Assembly: GCF_022179445.1 (NCBI RefSeq)
Contig: NZ_BPQU01000011.1
Location: forward strand, 1 to 64,000
Length of the DNA stretch: 64,000 nt
Direction of reading: 5' to 3'
From: Methylobacterium mesophilicum
Lineage (GTDB): Bacteria; Pseudomonadota; Alphaproteobacteria; Rhizobiales; Beijerinckiaceae
A program made the position numbers and the translations under genes. The notes under the pieces are model-generated. The model made no database searches. It saw nothing but the letters and a program-made list of their open reading frames with translations, and was not told the DNA's origin. Position 1 is the first letter of the stretch. Every line of letters begins with the position of its first letter. Of this stretch, positions 18,343 to 28,315 are shown piece by piece.

Positions 18343-19263
18343 TCAGGCCTGCATGCCCCAGCGCTGGATCGTCCGCCGCTCGATCGTCTGGAAGATCAGG
18401 TTCTCGACCACGAGGCCGATCAGGATCACGGTGAGCAGCCCGGCGAACACGTTCGGGATATCGAGCATGTTCTTGTTCTCGAAGATGAACCAGCCGAGCC
18501 CGCCCGCCCCGGAGCTGACGCCGAATACCAGCTCGGCCGCGATCAGCGTGCGCCACGCGAAGGCCCAGCCGACCTTCAGGCCGGTGAGGATCGACGGGAA
18601 CGCGGCCGGGATCAGGATCTTGCCGATCAGCCGCGGGCCCGACAGCCCGTAATTGCGCCCGACCATCGTGAGCGTCCGGCTCACCGACAGGAAGCCCGAA
18701 TGGGTGTTGAGCGCGATCGCCCAGGTCACCGAGTGGACCAGGACGAAGATCAGGCTGCCGTTGCCGAGCCCGAACCAGATCAGCGCCAGCGGCAGCAGCG
18801 CGATCGCCGGCAGCGGGTTGAACATCGACGTCAGGGTCTCGAGGAAGTCGGTCCCGATCCGCGACGCGATGGCGATGCCGGTGAGCAGGGTCGCCAGCAT
18901 GACGCCGGCGGCGTAGCCCATGAGCAGCACCTTCAGCGAGCTCCAGGCCCGCGCCGGCAGCGTCCCGTCGGCGACAGCGCGGAAGAACGCCTCCATGGTG
19001 GCCGAGAAGGTCGGGAACAGCAGGTCGTTGTCGAGGTAGCGCCCGTAGGCCTCCCAGATCCCGGCGAGCAGGACCAGGATCAGGATCTTGCGCAGCCAGG
19101 CCTGGTTGTAGAGGCGCTCGAACGCCGAGAGCGGCTTCTCCACCACCGGGGCGCCGTGAGCGTGGCCGGTCTCCCGCACGATCTCGGGGCGGGCCGGATC
19201 CGTGGCGGCGGGGCGCGGCGGTACGGTCAGGGGAGCGCCGGTCAGGGCGCGCGCGCTAGACAT
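18343..19263 (-). CDS. ABC transporter permease, SsuC/TauC/NitT type
   Basis: A 306-residue inner-membrane permease. A hydrophilic N terminus (to about residue 55) precedes about six helices. The EAA loop appears in SVSRTLTMVGRNYGLSGPRL and the next segment, GKILIPAAFPSILTGLKVGW, matches nitrate/sulfonate/taurine permeases; AWRTLIAAELVFGVSSGAGG is another family block. It overlaps the upstream ATPase gene by eight bases, so the two are translationally coupled. No binding-protein gene is present in this cluster. Confidence 0.87.
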   Translation of the reverse strand: MSSARALTGAPLTVPPRPAATDPARPEIVRETGHAHGAPVVEKPLSAFERLYNQAWLRKILILVLLAGIWEAYGRYLDNDLLFPTFSATMEAFFRAVADGTLPARAWSSLKVLLMGYAAGVMLATLLTGIAIASRIGTDFLETLTSMFNPLPAIALLPLALIWFGLGNGSLIFVLVHSVTWAIALNTHSGFLSVSRTLTMVGRNYGLSGPRLIGKILIPAAFPSILTGLKVGWAFAWRTLIAAELVFGVSSGAGGLGWFIFENKNMLDIPNVFAGLLTVILIGLVVENLIFQTIERRTIQRWGMQA

Positions 19264-20026
19264 TCTCCGCCTCCTGGATCTCTTCCGAAAAGAGCATCTG
19301 CTGGATGCGGTTCTCGAGCCGCAGTGCCGCTTCCGGGGTCGCGGCGCTGTTGAGCTCGGCCTTGACCTCGCCGGGATGGGGCGAGAGCAGCAGGATGCGC
19401 GAGCCGACCTTGATCGCCTCGGGGATCGAGTGCGTCACGAACAGCACCGTGAAGCGCGTCTCCTCCCAGAGCATCAGCAGCTCGTCCTGCATGCGCCGCC
19501 GGGTGAGCGCGTCGAGCGCCGCGAACGGCTCGTCCATCAGCAGGATGTCGGGCTCCATCGCCATGCCGCGCGCGATGGCGACGCGCTGCTTCATGCCGCC
19601 CGACAGAGTGTGCGGGTAGCTGTCGGCGAACTTCGTGAGGTTGACCTTGTCGATGTAGAGGTTCGCCCGCTCCAGCGCCTCCCGCCCCTTCAGCCGGCCC
19701 GAGGCTTCGAGGGCGAAGACCACGTTCTGCCGGACCGTCTTCCACGGCAGCAGCTGGTCGAATTCCTGGAACACCATCATCCGGTCGGGGCCGGGCTCGG
19801 TCACCGGGCGGCCTTTCAGCCGGATCTCGCCCTCGGTGGGAGCCATGTAGCCGCCCACCGCCTTGAGCAGGGTCGACTTCCCGCACCCGGAGGGTCCGAG
19901 CAGGACGAACCGGTCCCCGGGCCAGATCCGGAAGCTCACCCGGTAGGTGGCCGTGACGAGGTGCTCGGGCGTCTTGTAGCGGAGCGTGACGCCGTCGACC
20001 TCCAGCAGAGGCTGACCCGTATCCAT
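19256..20026 (-). CDS. ABC transporter ATP-binding protein, SsuB/TauB type
   Basis: A 256-residue ATPase. Walker A is GPSGCGKSTLLKAVGG (about residues 44-59), the Q loop is MMVFQEFDQLLPWKTVRQNV, the signature LSGGMKQRVAIARGM and Walker B ILLMDEPFAALDALTRRRMQ. The Q-loop 'LLPWKTV' and signature are typical of the nitrate/sulfonate/taurine importers. It is the first gene of the unit 20026 to 17268 (ATPase, permease, Ldh-type dehydrogenase). The cognate periplasmic binding protein must be encoded elsewhere. Confidence 0.88.
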   Translation of the reverse strand: MDTGQPLLEVDGVTLRYKTPEHLVTATYRVSFRIWPGDRFVLLGPSGCGKSTLLKAVGGYMAPTEGEIRLKGRPVTEPGPDRMMVFQEFDQLLPWKTVRQNVVFALEASGRLKGREALERANLYIDKVNLTKFADSYPHTLSGGMKQRVAIARGMAMEPDILLMDEPFAALDALTRRRMQDELLMLWEETRFTVLFVTHSIPEAIKVGSRILLLSPHPGEVKAELNSAATPEAALRLENRIQQMLFSEEIQEAENV

Positions 20027-20634
20027 CCATCCTCCCTGGCGCCGCGGCTTGAGCCGCGTGTCGCTGATCGTCCGGCGATGGTCCGGACCTCACGGGAAAG
20101 TGTAGGGTCGATGCGGCGAGGCTGTAAAGCCTGGTATTCTTAATAAACTAGGATTGCTGTCCGGGTTGAGAGGGTTGTTTAATGGTTGACGGTGCGTTGC
20201 AGGCTATGGGTTGCAACTATGGTGCAGCGCAAAACCGTCCGGGTAGGAAACGCGCTGGCGCCGGCGCTCAGTTGATCTTCCTCGGGATCAGAGCCTTCAC
20301 AGAGGTGAGGCAGGCAAAATCGAACCGACACATCGTCGCCTTGTCGATCGCCCCGACGGCGTGGGAATCCGTGGCGGCTGCGTGAAGTGATCGGAGTGCA
20401 TCGCTGCGGTGTGTCTTCTTCGGGCTACGCATCATCGATCCCCCTCTTATTCCGACTCTCGACGTGATCCTGAGGTGCGAGCGAAGCGAGCCTCGAAGGA
20501 GCCCTCCCGAGAGCGCTGAGACTTCTGGAGAGCTCCTTCGAGGCTGCTGCGCAGCACCTCAGGATGAGGGAGAAGAGTGGGATATCGGTTGGTTAGAACC
20601 GTCCTTCGACCGAGATCGTGCGATCAAACAGGCC
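20027..20634. other. intergenic region, 608 bases
   Basis: The first 200 bases are AT-richer than the surroundings and should hold the promoter of the minus-strand ABC unit. A 67-codon plus-strand frame (20182-20385) has no family signature and no good ribosome site, so I do not call it. The 3' part (20461-20576) is the family C repeat. No RNA was recognised. Confidence 0.45.
20461..20576. repeat. intergenic inverted repeat, family C, copy 1
   Basis: The arms, ATCCTGAGGTGCGAGCGAAG plus CCTCGAAGGAG at the left and CTCCTTCGAGG plus GCAGCACCTCAGGAT at the right, are imperfect reverse complements. A related copy lies at 54067-54170. It resembles REP-like dispersed palindromes common in Rhizobiales genomes. 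Confidence 0.7.
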
Positions 20635-21774
20635 TCAAACCGGATGCCACCACCGGCCCCGCAGCACCACGCCCTCAGAAAAGATCCGCTGGGCGCCGGT
20701 CATGTGCTCGCCCCGCGTGTCCACGTAATCGAACGCCCCGTCCTGCACCGACAGCACGGTGGCGTCGCCGAGCGCCCCGACCTTCAGGGTCCCGTATTCC
20801 ATGCGCTTGAGCGCCACCGCGGCGTTGACCGTGGAGGCGGCGACGACGTCGTGCAGGCTCATGCCGAGGCAGAGCATTTTTGACATGGTGGTGACCTGAT
20901 CGAAGGCCGGCCCGTCGATGCAGAGCTGGTGCACGTCGGACGAGATTGTGTCCGGTAAAAAACCGCCCGCCAGCATGGCCCGGGCGGTCTTGAACGCGAA
21001 CGAGCCTTTGCCGTGGCCGATATCGAAGAGCACGCCCCGGGCCCGGGCCTCCCGCAGGGCGGGCTTCACGGCGCCCTGGGCGGTGATCGGGGAATTCGGG
21101 AACGGCCGGAAGGCGTGGGTCAGCACGTCGCCCGGGCGCAGCATGGCCAGCACCGCCTCGTAGCTCGGCGGCGGCTCGTCGATATGGGCCATCAGCGGCA
21201 GGCCGGTCTCCTCGGCGACCTGCAGGGCGATGTCGAGGGGCGCGGTGCCCTGGTCGCCGGAGGCGTGACGCCCGACCCGGACCTTGATGCCGACGATCAC
21301 GTCCCGGTTGGCCTCGACCACCTCCACGGCCTCGCGGGGCGCCATCAGCCGCGGATCCTCGCTCTCGCCGACCATGATGGTCTTCGAGAAGCCGAAGATG
21401 CCGGCGAAGGAGACGTGCAGGTAGGCGAGGATCCGCGCCTCCGAGCGGTCGATGACGTGCTTGCGAAATCCGGAAAAGTTGCCGGGCCCGGCGCTGCCGG
21501 TATCGACCGAGGTCGTCACCCCGGAGGTCCGGCAGAACGCGTCGGCGTCGATGCCCAGCGAGGTACCGCCCCAGTAGACGTGGGTGTGCAGGTCGATCAG
21601 CCCGGGCGTGACGATCGCGCCCGCCATCGCGCGCACCTGCGTGCCCGGGCCCGCGACCAGTTCACGGCCGAAGCCCGAGACCCGGCCCTGCGCGAAGGCT
21701 ACGTCGCCGATCCCGTCGTGGTTCTGGGACGGGTCGATGATCCGCGCACCCTTGAGGATGAGGTCGTGCGGCAC
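20635..21774 (-). CDS. amidohydrolase/deacetylase-family metallohydrolase (COG3964-like)
   Basis: A 379-residue cytosolic binuclear metal hydrolase. Metal ligands are visible in order: His-x-His in LIDLHTHVYWGG, a candidate carboxylated Lys in VIVGIKVRVGRHASG, His in LMAHIDEPP and in VLTHAFRPF, and the catalytic Asp in TISSDVHQLCIDG. The N-terminal strand (LILKGARIIDPSQ) and C-terminal segment close the composite beta domain typical of the superfamily. Members of this group deacetylate or deamidate small N-acyl compounds. It is the last gene of the operon starting at 27852 and lies 19 bases after the ATPase gene, so it probably processes the imported compound. Confidence 0.83.
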   Translation of the reverse strand: MPHDLILKGARIIDPSQNHDGIGDVAFAQGRVSGFGRELVAGPGTQVRAMAGAIVTPGLIDLHTHVYWGGTSLGIDADAFCRTSGVTTSVDTGSAGPGNFSGFRKHVIDRSEARILAYLHVSFAGIFGFSKTIMVGESEDPRLMAPREAVEVVEANRDVIVGIKVRVGRHASGDQGTAPLDIALQVAEETGLPLMAHIDEPPPSYEAVLAMLRPGDVLTHAFRPFPNSPITAQGAVKPALREARARGVLFDIGHGKGSFAFKTARAMLAGGFLPDTISSDVHQLCIDGPAFDQVTTMSKMLCLGMSLHDVVAASTVNAAVALKRMEYGTLKVGALGDATVLSVQDGAFDYVDTRGEHMTGAQRIFSEGVVLRGRWWHPV

Positions 21775-21793
21775 GGCTGTCTCCGAGATCGTG

Positions 21794-22801
<1,008 letters not shown>

Positions 22802-22844
22802 GGGCGGGTCTCCGTGACGGCGTGGGGCGGGACGCCGCCTGGTT

Positions 22845-23009
22845 CTCCCCTCCCCCCTCGGCGGGGGAGGGTGGCCCTCGCGTCAGCGAGGGTCGGGAGA
22901 GGGGAGCAACGGTGCAGGATGTGGCGATCATCGCGCCCTCGCCGGAAGCGGCGCTCCCCTCTCCCCCCCTGCTCCGCAGGGTACCCTCCCCCGCAGAGGG
23001 GGGAGGGGA
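22845..23009. repeat. intergenic GC-rich inverted repeat, family A, copy 2
   Basis: Left arm about 22845-22905 and right arm about 22952-23009 share the CTCCCCTCCCCCCTCGGCGG / GGTCGGGAGAGGGGAGCAAC elements with copies at 7547 and 26034. The element separates the two ATPase genes of the operon. Confidence 0.8.
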
Positions 23010-23060
23010 AAGCGCGCGGCTGCCTCGGGAGGCCCGACTCGGCGGTCTCACGAAAAAAAA

Positions 23061-24074
23061 TCATGCCGCGAGGGCGTCCTTGGGCGCGTAGTGGCAGGCG
23101 GCGAGGTGCGCGGGGGCCTTCGGCTCCAGGGCTGGGGCGTAGGCGCGGCACAGGTCGGTCACGTCCGGGCAGCGGCCGGCGAAGACGCAGCCCTCGATCC
23201 GCTGCTTCAGGCTCGGGACCATGCCGGGAATCTCGGCGAGCCGCTCGGTGGCGCCGTGCTCGACAGCGCCGAGCTTGGGCACCGCCCCCATCAGGCCGCG
23301 GGTGTAGGGATGGCGCGGGGCGCGGAACAGGTCGCGGACCGAGGCCTCCTCGACCTTCCGGCCGGCATACATCACCACCACCCGGTCGGCGACCTCGGCG
23401 ACCACGCCGAGATCGTGGGTGATCAGCATGATCGCGGCGCCGACCCGACGCTTCAGGTCGCGCATCAGGTCGAGGATCTGGGCCTGGATGGTCACGTCGA
23501 GGGCCGTGGTCGGCTCGTCGGCGATCAGGAGTTTCGGCGAGCAGGCGAGCGCGATGGCGATCATCACCCGCTGGCGCATGCCGCCCGAGAGTTGGTGCGG
23601 GTATTCCCGCACCCGGCGCACCGGCTCGGGGATGCCGACCAGCGTCAGCATCTCCACGGCCCGGGCCTCGGCCTCGCGCCGGCTCAGACCCTGGTGCAGC
23701 CGCAGGGTCTCGCCGATCTGGCGGCCCACCGTCAGCACCGGGTTCAAGCTGGTCATCGGCTCCTGGAAGATGACGCTGATGTCGTTGCCGCGGATCTTGC
23801 GCATCGCCCGGTCGGGCAGGTCGAGGAGGTTCGTCCCCTCGAACCGGATGGCGCCGGCGATGCTGGCCGGCGGCTCGGGCAGGAGCCGCAGGATCGACAT
23901 CGCGGTCACCGACTTGCCGCAGCCGGATTCGCCGACGATCGCCAGGGTCTCCCCCGCCTGGATGGCGAAGGACACGCCGTCCACCGCGCGGTTCGCCCCG
24001 TCGGGGGTGCGGAAATGGACCTGCAAGCTCTCGATCGACAGGAGGGGTGTGCCGCTCACGCTGCTGGTCCTCAT
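23061..24074 (-). CDS. peptide ABC transporter ATP-binding protein, OppD/DppD type
   Basis: A 337-residue ATPase with Walker A GESGCGKSVTAMSILR, Q loop VIFQEPMTSLNPVLTVGRQI, signature LSGGMRQRVMIAIAL and Walker [19 protein letters not shown]. The C-terminal extension carries the Cys residues of the family (EGCVFAGRCPDVTDLC). Its start overlaps the upstream permease gene by four bases (24071-24074), a sign of translational coupling. Together with the OppF-type protein it drives the importer. Confidence 0.9.
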   Translation of the reverse strand: MRTSSVSGTPLLSIESLQVHFRTPDGANRAVDGVSFAIQAGETLAIVGESGCGKSVTAMSILRLLPEPPASIAGAIRFEGTNLLDLPDRAMRKIRGNDISVIFQEPMTSLNPVLTVGRQIGETLRLHQGLSRREAEARAVEMLTLVGIPEPVRRVREYPHQLSGGMRQRVMIAIALACSPKLLIADEPTTALDVTIQAQILDLMRDLKRRVGAAIMLITHDLGVVAEVADRVVVMYAGRKVEEASVRDLFRAPRHPYTRGLMGAVPKLGAVEHGATERLAEIPGMVPSLKQRIEGCVFAGRCPDVTDLCRAYAPALEPKAPAHLAACHYAPKDALAA

Positions 24075-25045
24075 GCGTCTTTGGCCATGCGGGGATCGAG
24101 GGCGTCGCGCAGGCCGTCGCCGACGAGGTTCACCGCGAGCACCGTCATGGACAGGAAGATCGCAGGGAACAGGATGATGTAGAACTTCACCTGCCAGAGG
24201 GCCCGGCCCTCGGCCATGATGTTGCCCCAGGACGGCGTCGACGGCGGCACGCCCGCGCCGATGAACGACAGGATCGCCTCGGTGATCATCGCGGAGGCGC
24301 AGATGTAGGTCGCCTGCACGGTCATGGGCGCCAGGGTGTTGGGCAGGATGTGGCGCCAGATGATCGCCGGCATGCGCGTGCCCGTGGTCACGGCGGCCTC
24401 GACATAGGGCTGCTCGCGCAAGGACAGCACGACGCCCCGGACCAGCCGGGCGACCCGGGGGATCTCCGCGATGGTGATCGCCACGATCACGTTCTGGACC
24501 GATCCGCGGGTGAGCGCCATCAGGGTGATCGCCAGCAGGATCGGCGGGATCGACATCATGCCGTCCACGATCCGCATCACGATGCCGTCGAGCCAGCGCA
24601 CCATCCCGGAGACGAGCCCGACCGCGAGCCCCGCCACCGAGGCGAGGAGCGCCACGGAAAAGCCGACCAGCAGTGAGACCCGGGCGCCGTAGACCACCCG
24701 CGAATAGATGTCCCGGCCGAGCATGTCGGTGCCGAACCAGTACTGGGCCGACGGCACGCGGGTGCGCTTGGCCGGCGCCAGGGCGGTCGGGTCGACGGTG
24801 CCGAGATAGGGCGCGAGCACCGCCATCAGGAACACGATCAGCAGCAGGACCCCGCCGGCCACGATGGTCGGGTTGCGGCGGATGTAGGTCCAGACCCGGC
24901 CCCGGCGCCGCCGAGCCGGGATCACGTCCGGCAGCGGCGCCGCGACGGCGAGGCCCGCGGGGGGCGGCTCCTTGTGCGGCTTGCCCTTGAGCGACGGGTC
25001 CGCGGCGCGCGGCGGACCGGAGAGAGGCGCGACGGTCGCGGTCAA
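24071..25045 (-). CDS. peptide ABC transporter permease, DppC/OppC type
   Basis: A 324-residue inner-membrane protein. The preferred start is the TTG at 25045, which overlaps the upstream permease stop (TTGA) and has GAGGA eight bases before it; the frame is open to 25783, but that extension lies over the upstream permease and is Arg/Gly-rich. Marker blocks are YWFGTDMLGRDIYSRVVYGA and the EAA loop YVEAAVTTGTRMPAIIWRHI. It forms the channel with the DppB-type subunit. Confidence 0.88.
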   Translation of the reverse strand: MTATVAPLSGPPRAADPSLKGKPHKEPPPAGLAVAAPLPDVIPARRRRGRVWTYIRRNPTIVAGGVLLLIVFLMAVLAPYLGTVDPTALAPAKRTRVPSAQYWFGTDMLGRDIYSRVVYGARVSLLVGFSVALLASVAGLAVGLVSGMVRWLDGIVMRIVDGMMSIPPILLAITLMALTRGSVQNVIVAITIAEIPRVARLVRGVVLSLREQPYVEAAVTTGTRMPAIIWRHILPNTLAPMTVQATYICASAMITEAILSFIGAGVPPSTPSWGNIMAEGRALWQVKFYIILFPAIFLSMTVLAVNLVGDGLRDALDPRMAKDA

Positions 25046-25983
25046 TAGCGGATCCTCGGGTCGAGCAAGGTGTAGAACAGGTCGATGGCGAGGTTCACCA
25101 GCACGTAGACGAAGCTGAACAGCAGGACGACGCCCTGGATGACCGGGTAATCGCGCCGCAGGATCGCATCGACCGTGAGGCGCCCGAGGCCGGGGATCGC
25201 GAACACCGTCTCGGTGACCACGGCGCCGCCGATCAGCAGCGCGATGCCGATGCCGATCACGGTGACGATCGGCACCGCGGCGTTCTTGAGGGCGTGGATG
25301 AACAGCACCGGCCCCTGCGCCAGCCCCTTGGCCCGGGCGGTGCGCACGTAATCCTGGCTCAGCACGTCCAGCATGGTCGCCCGCGTCACCCGGGCGATCA
25401 GCGCGATGTAGACGAGGCCCAGCGTCACCGCGGGCAGGATCAGGTTCGCGAACCACGGCCACAGGCCCTGCTCGATCGGCGTGTAGCCCTGCACCGGCAG
25501 CCAGCCGAGCTCGAGGGCGAACACGTAGGCGAGCACGTAGCCGACCACGAAGACCGGCACCGAGAAGCCCATCACGGCGAGCCCCATGACCAGGCGGTCG
25601 ATCAGGCTCCCGGCCTTCCAGGCCGCCACGACGCCGAGCGGCACCGCCACCACGATCGCCAGGATCAGGGTGACGAGCATCAGCGACACGGTCGGCTGCA
25701 CCCGCTGGCCGATCATCGTGGTGACCGGCAGGTTGGTGAAGATCGAGGTGCCGAGGTCCCCGTGCAGGATCTGCCAGGACCATTCGCCGAACCGGACCAG
25801 GAACGGCCGGTCGAGGCCGAGCGAGGCTCGGATGCGCGCCACGTCGTCCGGCGTCGCCTGATCGCCCGCGATGATCGCGGCCGGATCGCCGGGGGCGAAG
25901 TAGAGGAGGCTGAAGACGAACAAGCCGACCACCGCCATCACCGGGATGGTGGCCAGGATGCGCCTGCCGATATAGCCGAGCAT
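25042..25983 (-). CDS. peptide ABC transporter permease, DppB/OppB type
   Basis: A 313-residue inner-membrane permease starting MLGYIGRRILATIPVMAVVG. ATG 25983 has GGAGG seven bases upstream; the longer open frame to 26103 includes repeat sequence and is rejected. The block LYFAPGDPAAIIAGDQATPD and the EAA loop DYVRTARAKGLAQGPVLFIH are typical DppB features. A family A repeat lies between it and the binding-protein gene. Confidence 0.9.
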   Translation of the reverse strand: MLGYIGRRILATIPVMAVVGLFVFSLLYFAPGDPAAIIAGDQATPDDVARIRASLGLDRPFLVRFGEWSWQILHGDLGTSIFTNLPVTTMIGQRVQPTVSLMLVTLILAIVVAVPLGVVAAWKAGSLIDRLVMGLAVMGFSVPVFVVGYVLAYVFALELGWLPVQGYTPIEQGLWPWFANLILPAVTLGLVYIALIARVTRATMLDVLSQDYVRTARAKGLAQGPVLFIHALKNAAVPIVTVIGIGIALLIGGAVVTETVFAIPGLGRLTVDAILRRDYPVIQGVVLLFSFVYVLVNLAIDLFYTLLDPRIRY

Positions 25984-26033
25984 GGGTCCTCCGCTATCGT
26001 GCCGGGCCGAGGGCGCGGCGAGCGCCGCCGCGC

Positions 26034-26227
26034 GCCCTCCCCCCTCTGCGGGGGAGGGTGGCCCCTGCGTCAGCAGGGGTCGGGCCGGGACGAAGTCCCG
26101 CAAGAGGGGAGCGACGCTTCCGAGAGGGGCGCGGCAGGTGTGAAGGCCTCAGCCCGATCCTGCACCGTCGCTCCCCTCTCCCCCCCTGCTTCGCAGGGTA
26201 CCCTCCCCCGCAGAGGGGGGAGGGGGT
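26034..26227. repeat. intergenic GC-rich inverted repeat, family A, copy 3
   Basis: Left arm about 26034-26112 and right arm about 26166-26227 repeat the CCTCCCCCCTCTGCGGGGG and CCCTCTCCCCCCCTGCTTCG elements in inverted orientation. It separates the binding-protein gene from the permease genes, the same position as copy 1 in the other peptide operon. Confidence 0.8.
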
Positions 26228-26265
26228 GCGCGGCACGCGTGCCGACATGACAACCACCCGCCCCA

Positions 26266-27852
26266 TCACGCCTTCGACACGCCCCAGGTGAACGGGATCG
26301 GCCCCTTCACGATGCCCGAGACGGTCTTGCGCCAGGCTTGGTAGCCGAGGAAGAACCCGGTCGGGACGTAGACCACGCCCTCGCAGGCGGCTGCGTTGAC
26401 CTTGTCGATGGCGGCCTTCTCGGCGGCCGGGTCGGCCGCGTCGAACCACTCGGCGATGGCGGCCTCCACGGGCGGGACGTTGGGCCAGCCGAACCAGGCC
26501 TTGTCGCCGCTGGCCCGGACCGCGGGATAGCCCGCCGGATTGATGCAGTCGGCGCCCGCGTGCCAGGTGTGGAACATGTTCCAGCCGCCCTGGGACGGCG
26601 GCGCCTTGGAGGCCCGGCGGGTGCCGGTGGTACCCCAGTCGGTGGCGACGAAGTCGACGTTGAAGCCCATCTGCTTCAACAGGTCGGCGGTGATGTCGCC
26701 CTGCGCCTTGGTGATCCCCTGGTCCTGCGCCACCACGCAGACCACGGGCTCGCCCTTGTAGCCGGCTTCCTTCAGCAGCTTCTGGCCGAGCTTGATGTCG
26801 CCCTTGCCGACGCTGCCCCCGCCCGCCTCGCTGTAGAGCGGCGTACCCGGCGTGAAGAAGCCCGGCAGCGTCTTCCATAAGGTGTCGTCGTCGCCGACGA
26901 TCGCCCGCATGTAATCCTCCTGGCTCATGGCGGTCATGACGGCCTGGCGGATCTTCGGGTTGTCGAAGGGCGGATGGAGGTGGTTCATCCGGAACGACCC
27001 GACATTGCCCAGCGGGTCGGCGATGTCGACGTTGAGGTTGGCGTTCTTGCGCAGGAGCGGCACGAGGTCGGAGATCGGGTTCTCCCACCAGTCGACCTCG
27101 CCGTTCTGCAGGGCCGCCGAGGCGGTGGCCGCGTCCGGCATGATCACCCATTCGACCCGGTCGACCAGGATGTGCTTGCCCCCGGCCAGCCACGAATTCG
27201 GCTCCTCGCGGGGCTTGTAGCCGGCGAATTTCTGGAACACGGCCCGCGCGCCCGGCACCCATTCGTTGCGCACGAAGGTCATCGGGCCGGAGCCGACATA
27301 CTCGGTGATCTGCGTGAACGGGTCGGTCTTGGCGATCCGCTCCGGCATGATCAGGGCCATCGGGGCGTTGGTCTTGCCGAGCGCGTAGAGGAGCTTCGGA
27401 AACGGCTTCTTCAGGCGCCAGCGGAACGTCCGGTCGTCGACGGCGGCGAGGTCGTCCTGGATGCCCCGGATCATCAGGCCGATCGGATCGCGGGCCATCC
27501 AGCGTCCGAGGCTCGCCACCACGTCCTTGGCCAGCACCGGCTCGCCGTCGTGGAAGGTCTGGCCGGGCCGCAGCCGGAAGGTCCAGGTGAGTTGGTCGCC
27601 CGAGACCTCCTCGGATTCCACCATCTGGCGCTGCGGCTTCAGCTGCGCATCGACGCCGTACAGCATGTCCCACACGAGGGTGCCGGCGTTGCGCACGACG
27701 TATTGCGTGCCCCAGATCGGATCGAAGTTGGCGAGGTTCGCCTGGGGCACGAAGCGCAGCACCTTGGCGCCCTGCGCCACGGCCGGCATCGCGATCTGCG
27801 GGGCGGCCAGCCCGAGTGCGGCCGAGCCCTTGAGGAACGTCCTGCGGTCCAT
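26266..27852 (-). CDS. ABC transporter substrate-binding protein, peptide type (SBP family 5)
   Basis: A 528-residue exported binding protein, first gene of its operon. ATG 27852 has AGGGAG five to ten bases upstream and starts MDRRTFLKGSAALGLAAP, a twin-arginine signal, so export of the folded protein is likely. Family blocks include VLRFVPQANLANFDPIWGTQ and LTWTFRLRPGQTFHDGEPVL. The binding pocket substrate is not predictable. The frame is open to 27975, but that would bury the Tat motif. Downstream are two permeases, two ATPases and an amidohydrolase. Confidence 0.88.
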   Translation of the reverse strand: MDRRTFLKGSAALGLAAPQIAMPAVAQGAKVLRFVPQANLANFDPIWGTQYVVRNAGTLVWDMLYGVDAQLKPQRQMVESEEVSGDQLTWTFRLRPGQTFHDGEPVLAKDVVASLGRWMARDPIGLMIRGIQDDLAAVDDRTFRWRLKKPFPKLLYALGKTNAPMALIMPERIAKTDPFTQITEYVGSGPMTFVRNEWVPGARAVFQKFAGYKPREEPNSWLAGGKHILVDRVEWVIMPDAATASAALQNGEVDWWENPISDLVPLLRKNANLNVDIADPLGNVGSFRMNHLHPPFDNPKIRQAVMTAMSQEDYMRAIVGDDDTLWKTLPGFFTPGTPLYSEAGGGSVGKGDIKLGQKLLKEAGYKGEPVVCVVAQDQGITKAQGDITADLLKQMGFNVDFVATDWGTTGTRRASKAPPSQGGWNMFHTWHAGADCINPAGYPAVRASGDKAWFGWPNVPPVEAAIAEWFDAADPAAEKAAIDKVNAAACEGVVYVPTGFFLGYQAWRKTVSGIVKGPIPFTWGVSKA

Positions 27853-28315
27853 CGTGATCTCCCTGGCCGGCGGGATCTCGATCCCGGCCACCGGCCCGCA
27901 CTCCGGGTGCGTCTGTGAATCGGTCGACGGAAGGCCCCGGCCATGTATCGCGGTCGGGGGAGGCTGGATTTTCACACGATCAGCAGCATGCGCCAGTTCC
28001 CTGCTACCGCAAGACGGTTTTGGGGAATCAAATTCCAGTTATCCGCATCCTGTTCGCGCACGGCCTCATCCGGCCGGACGAAGGCCGGCAGGGGACACGG
28101 AGGGGCGGCGGGGGATCGGCGGTCATCGTGCTCACGGATACGGCCTCGCAAGGCTCGCGCCACCGTGAGTGGAAGAGAATTCAAAATGCAGCGCGCGCCG
28201 GCCAAGCGCGGCGGGATCGCGGGATCAGAAGCGGGCTTTCGACGGAGGCCCCGGGAGACGGGACTCCGCCCTGGACCCGCGAAAGGTCTCGGACCTTTCG
28301 AAACCGGAACTTTCC
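27853..28315. other. intergenic region, 463 bases
   Basis: This holds the promoter region of the minus-strand peptide operon (27853 to about 28100). I see no riboswitch-like fold or convincing protein. Bases 28274-28306 contain the small palindrome GAAAGGTCTCGGACCTTTC, the core of the family B repeat, just after the phaZ stop codon, where it may act as a transcription end. Confidence 0.45.
28274..28306. repeat. family B palindrome core, partial copy
   Basis: GAAAGGTCTCGGACCTTTCG is a near-perfect palindrome matching the AAGGTCCCGGACCTT core of the longer family B elements at 42828, 50685 and 63241. It sits directly after the phaZ gene on the strand where it would form a hairpin in the mRNA. 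Confidence 0.55.

Noticed and set aside
20182..20385. A 67-codon plus-strand frame in the 20 kb intergenic region
   Set aside because: No ribosome site, no family signature and poor codon pattern compared with its neighbours.
22845..26227. Repeated GC-rich arms considered as a CRISPR or transposon end
   Set aside because: The arms are inverted, irregularly spaced and few, with no spacers, target duplications or transposase.
28039..28047. TTATCCGCA, one mismatch from a DnaA box
   Set aside because: A single isolated match with no AT-rich tract or further boxes nearby is expected by chance in 64 kb.
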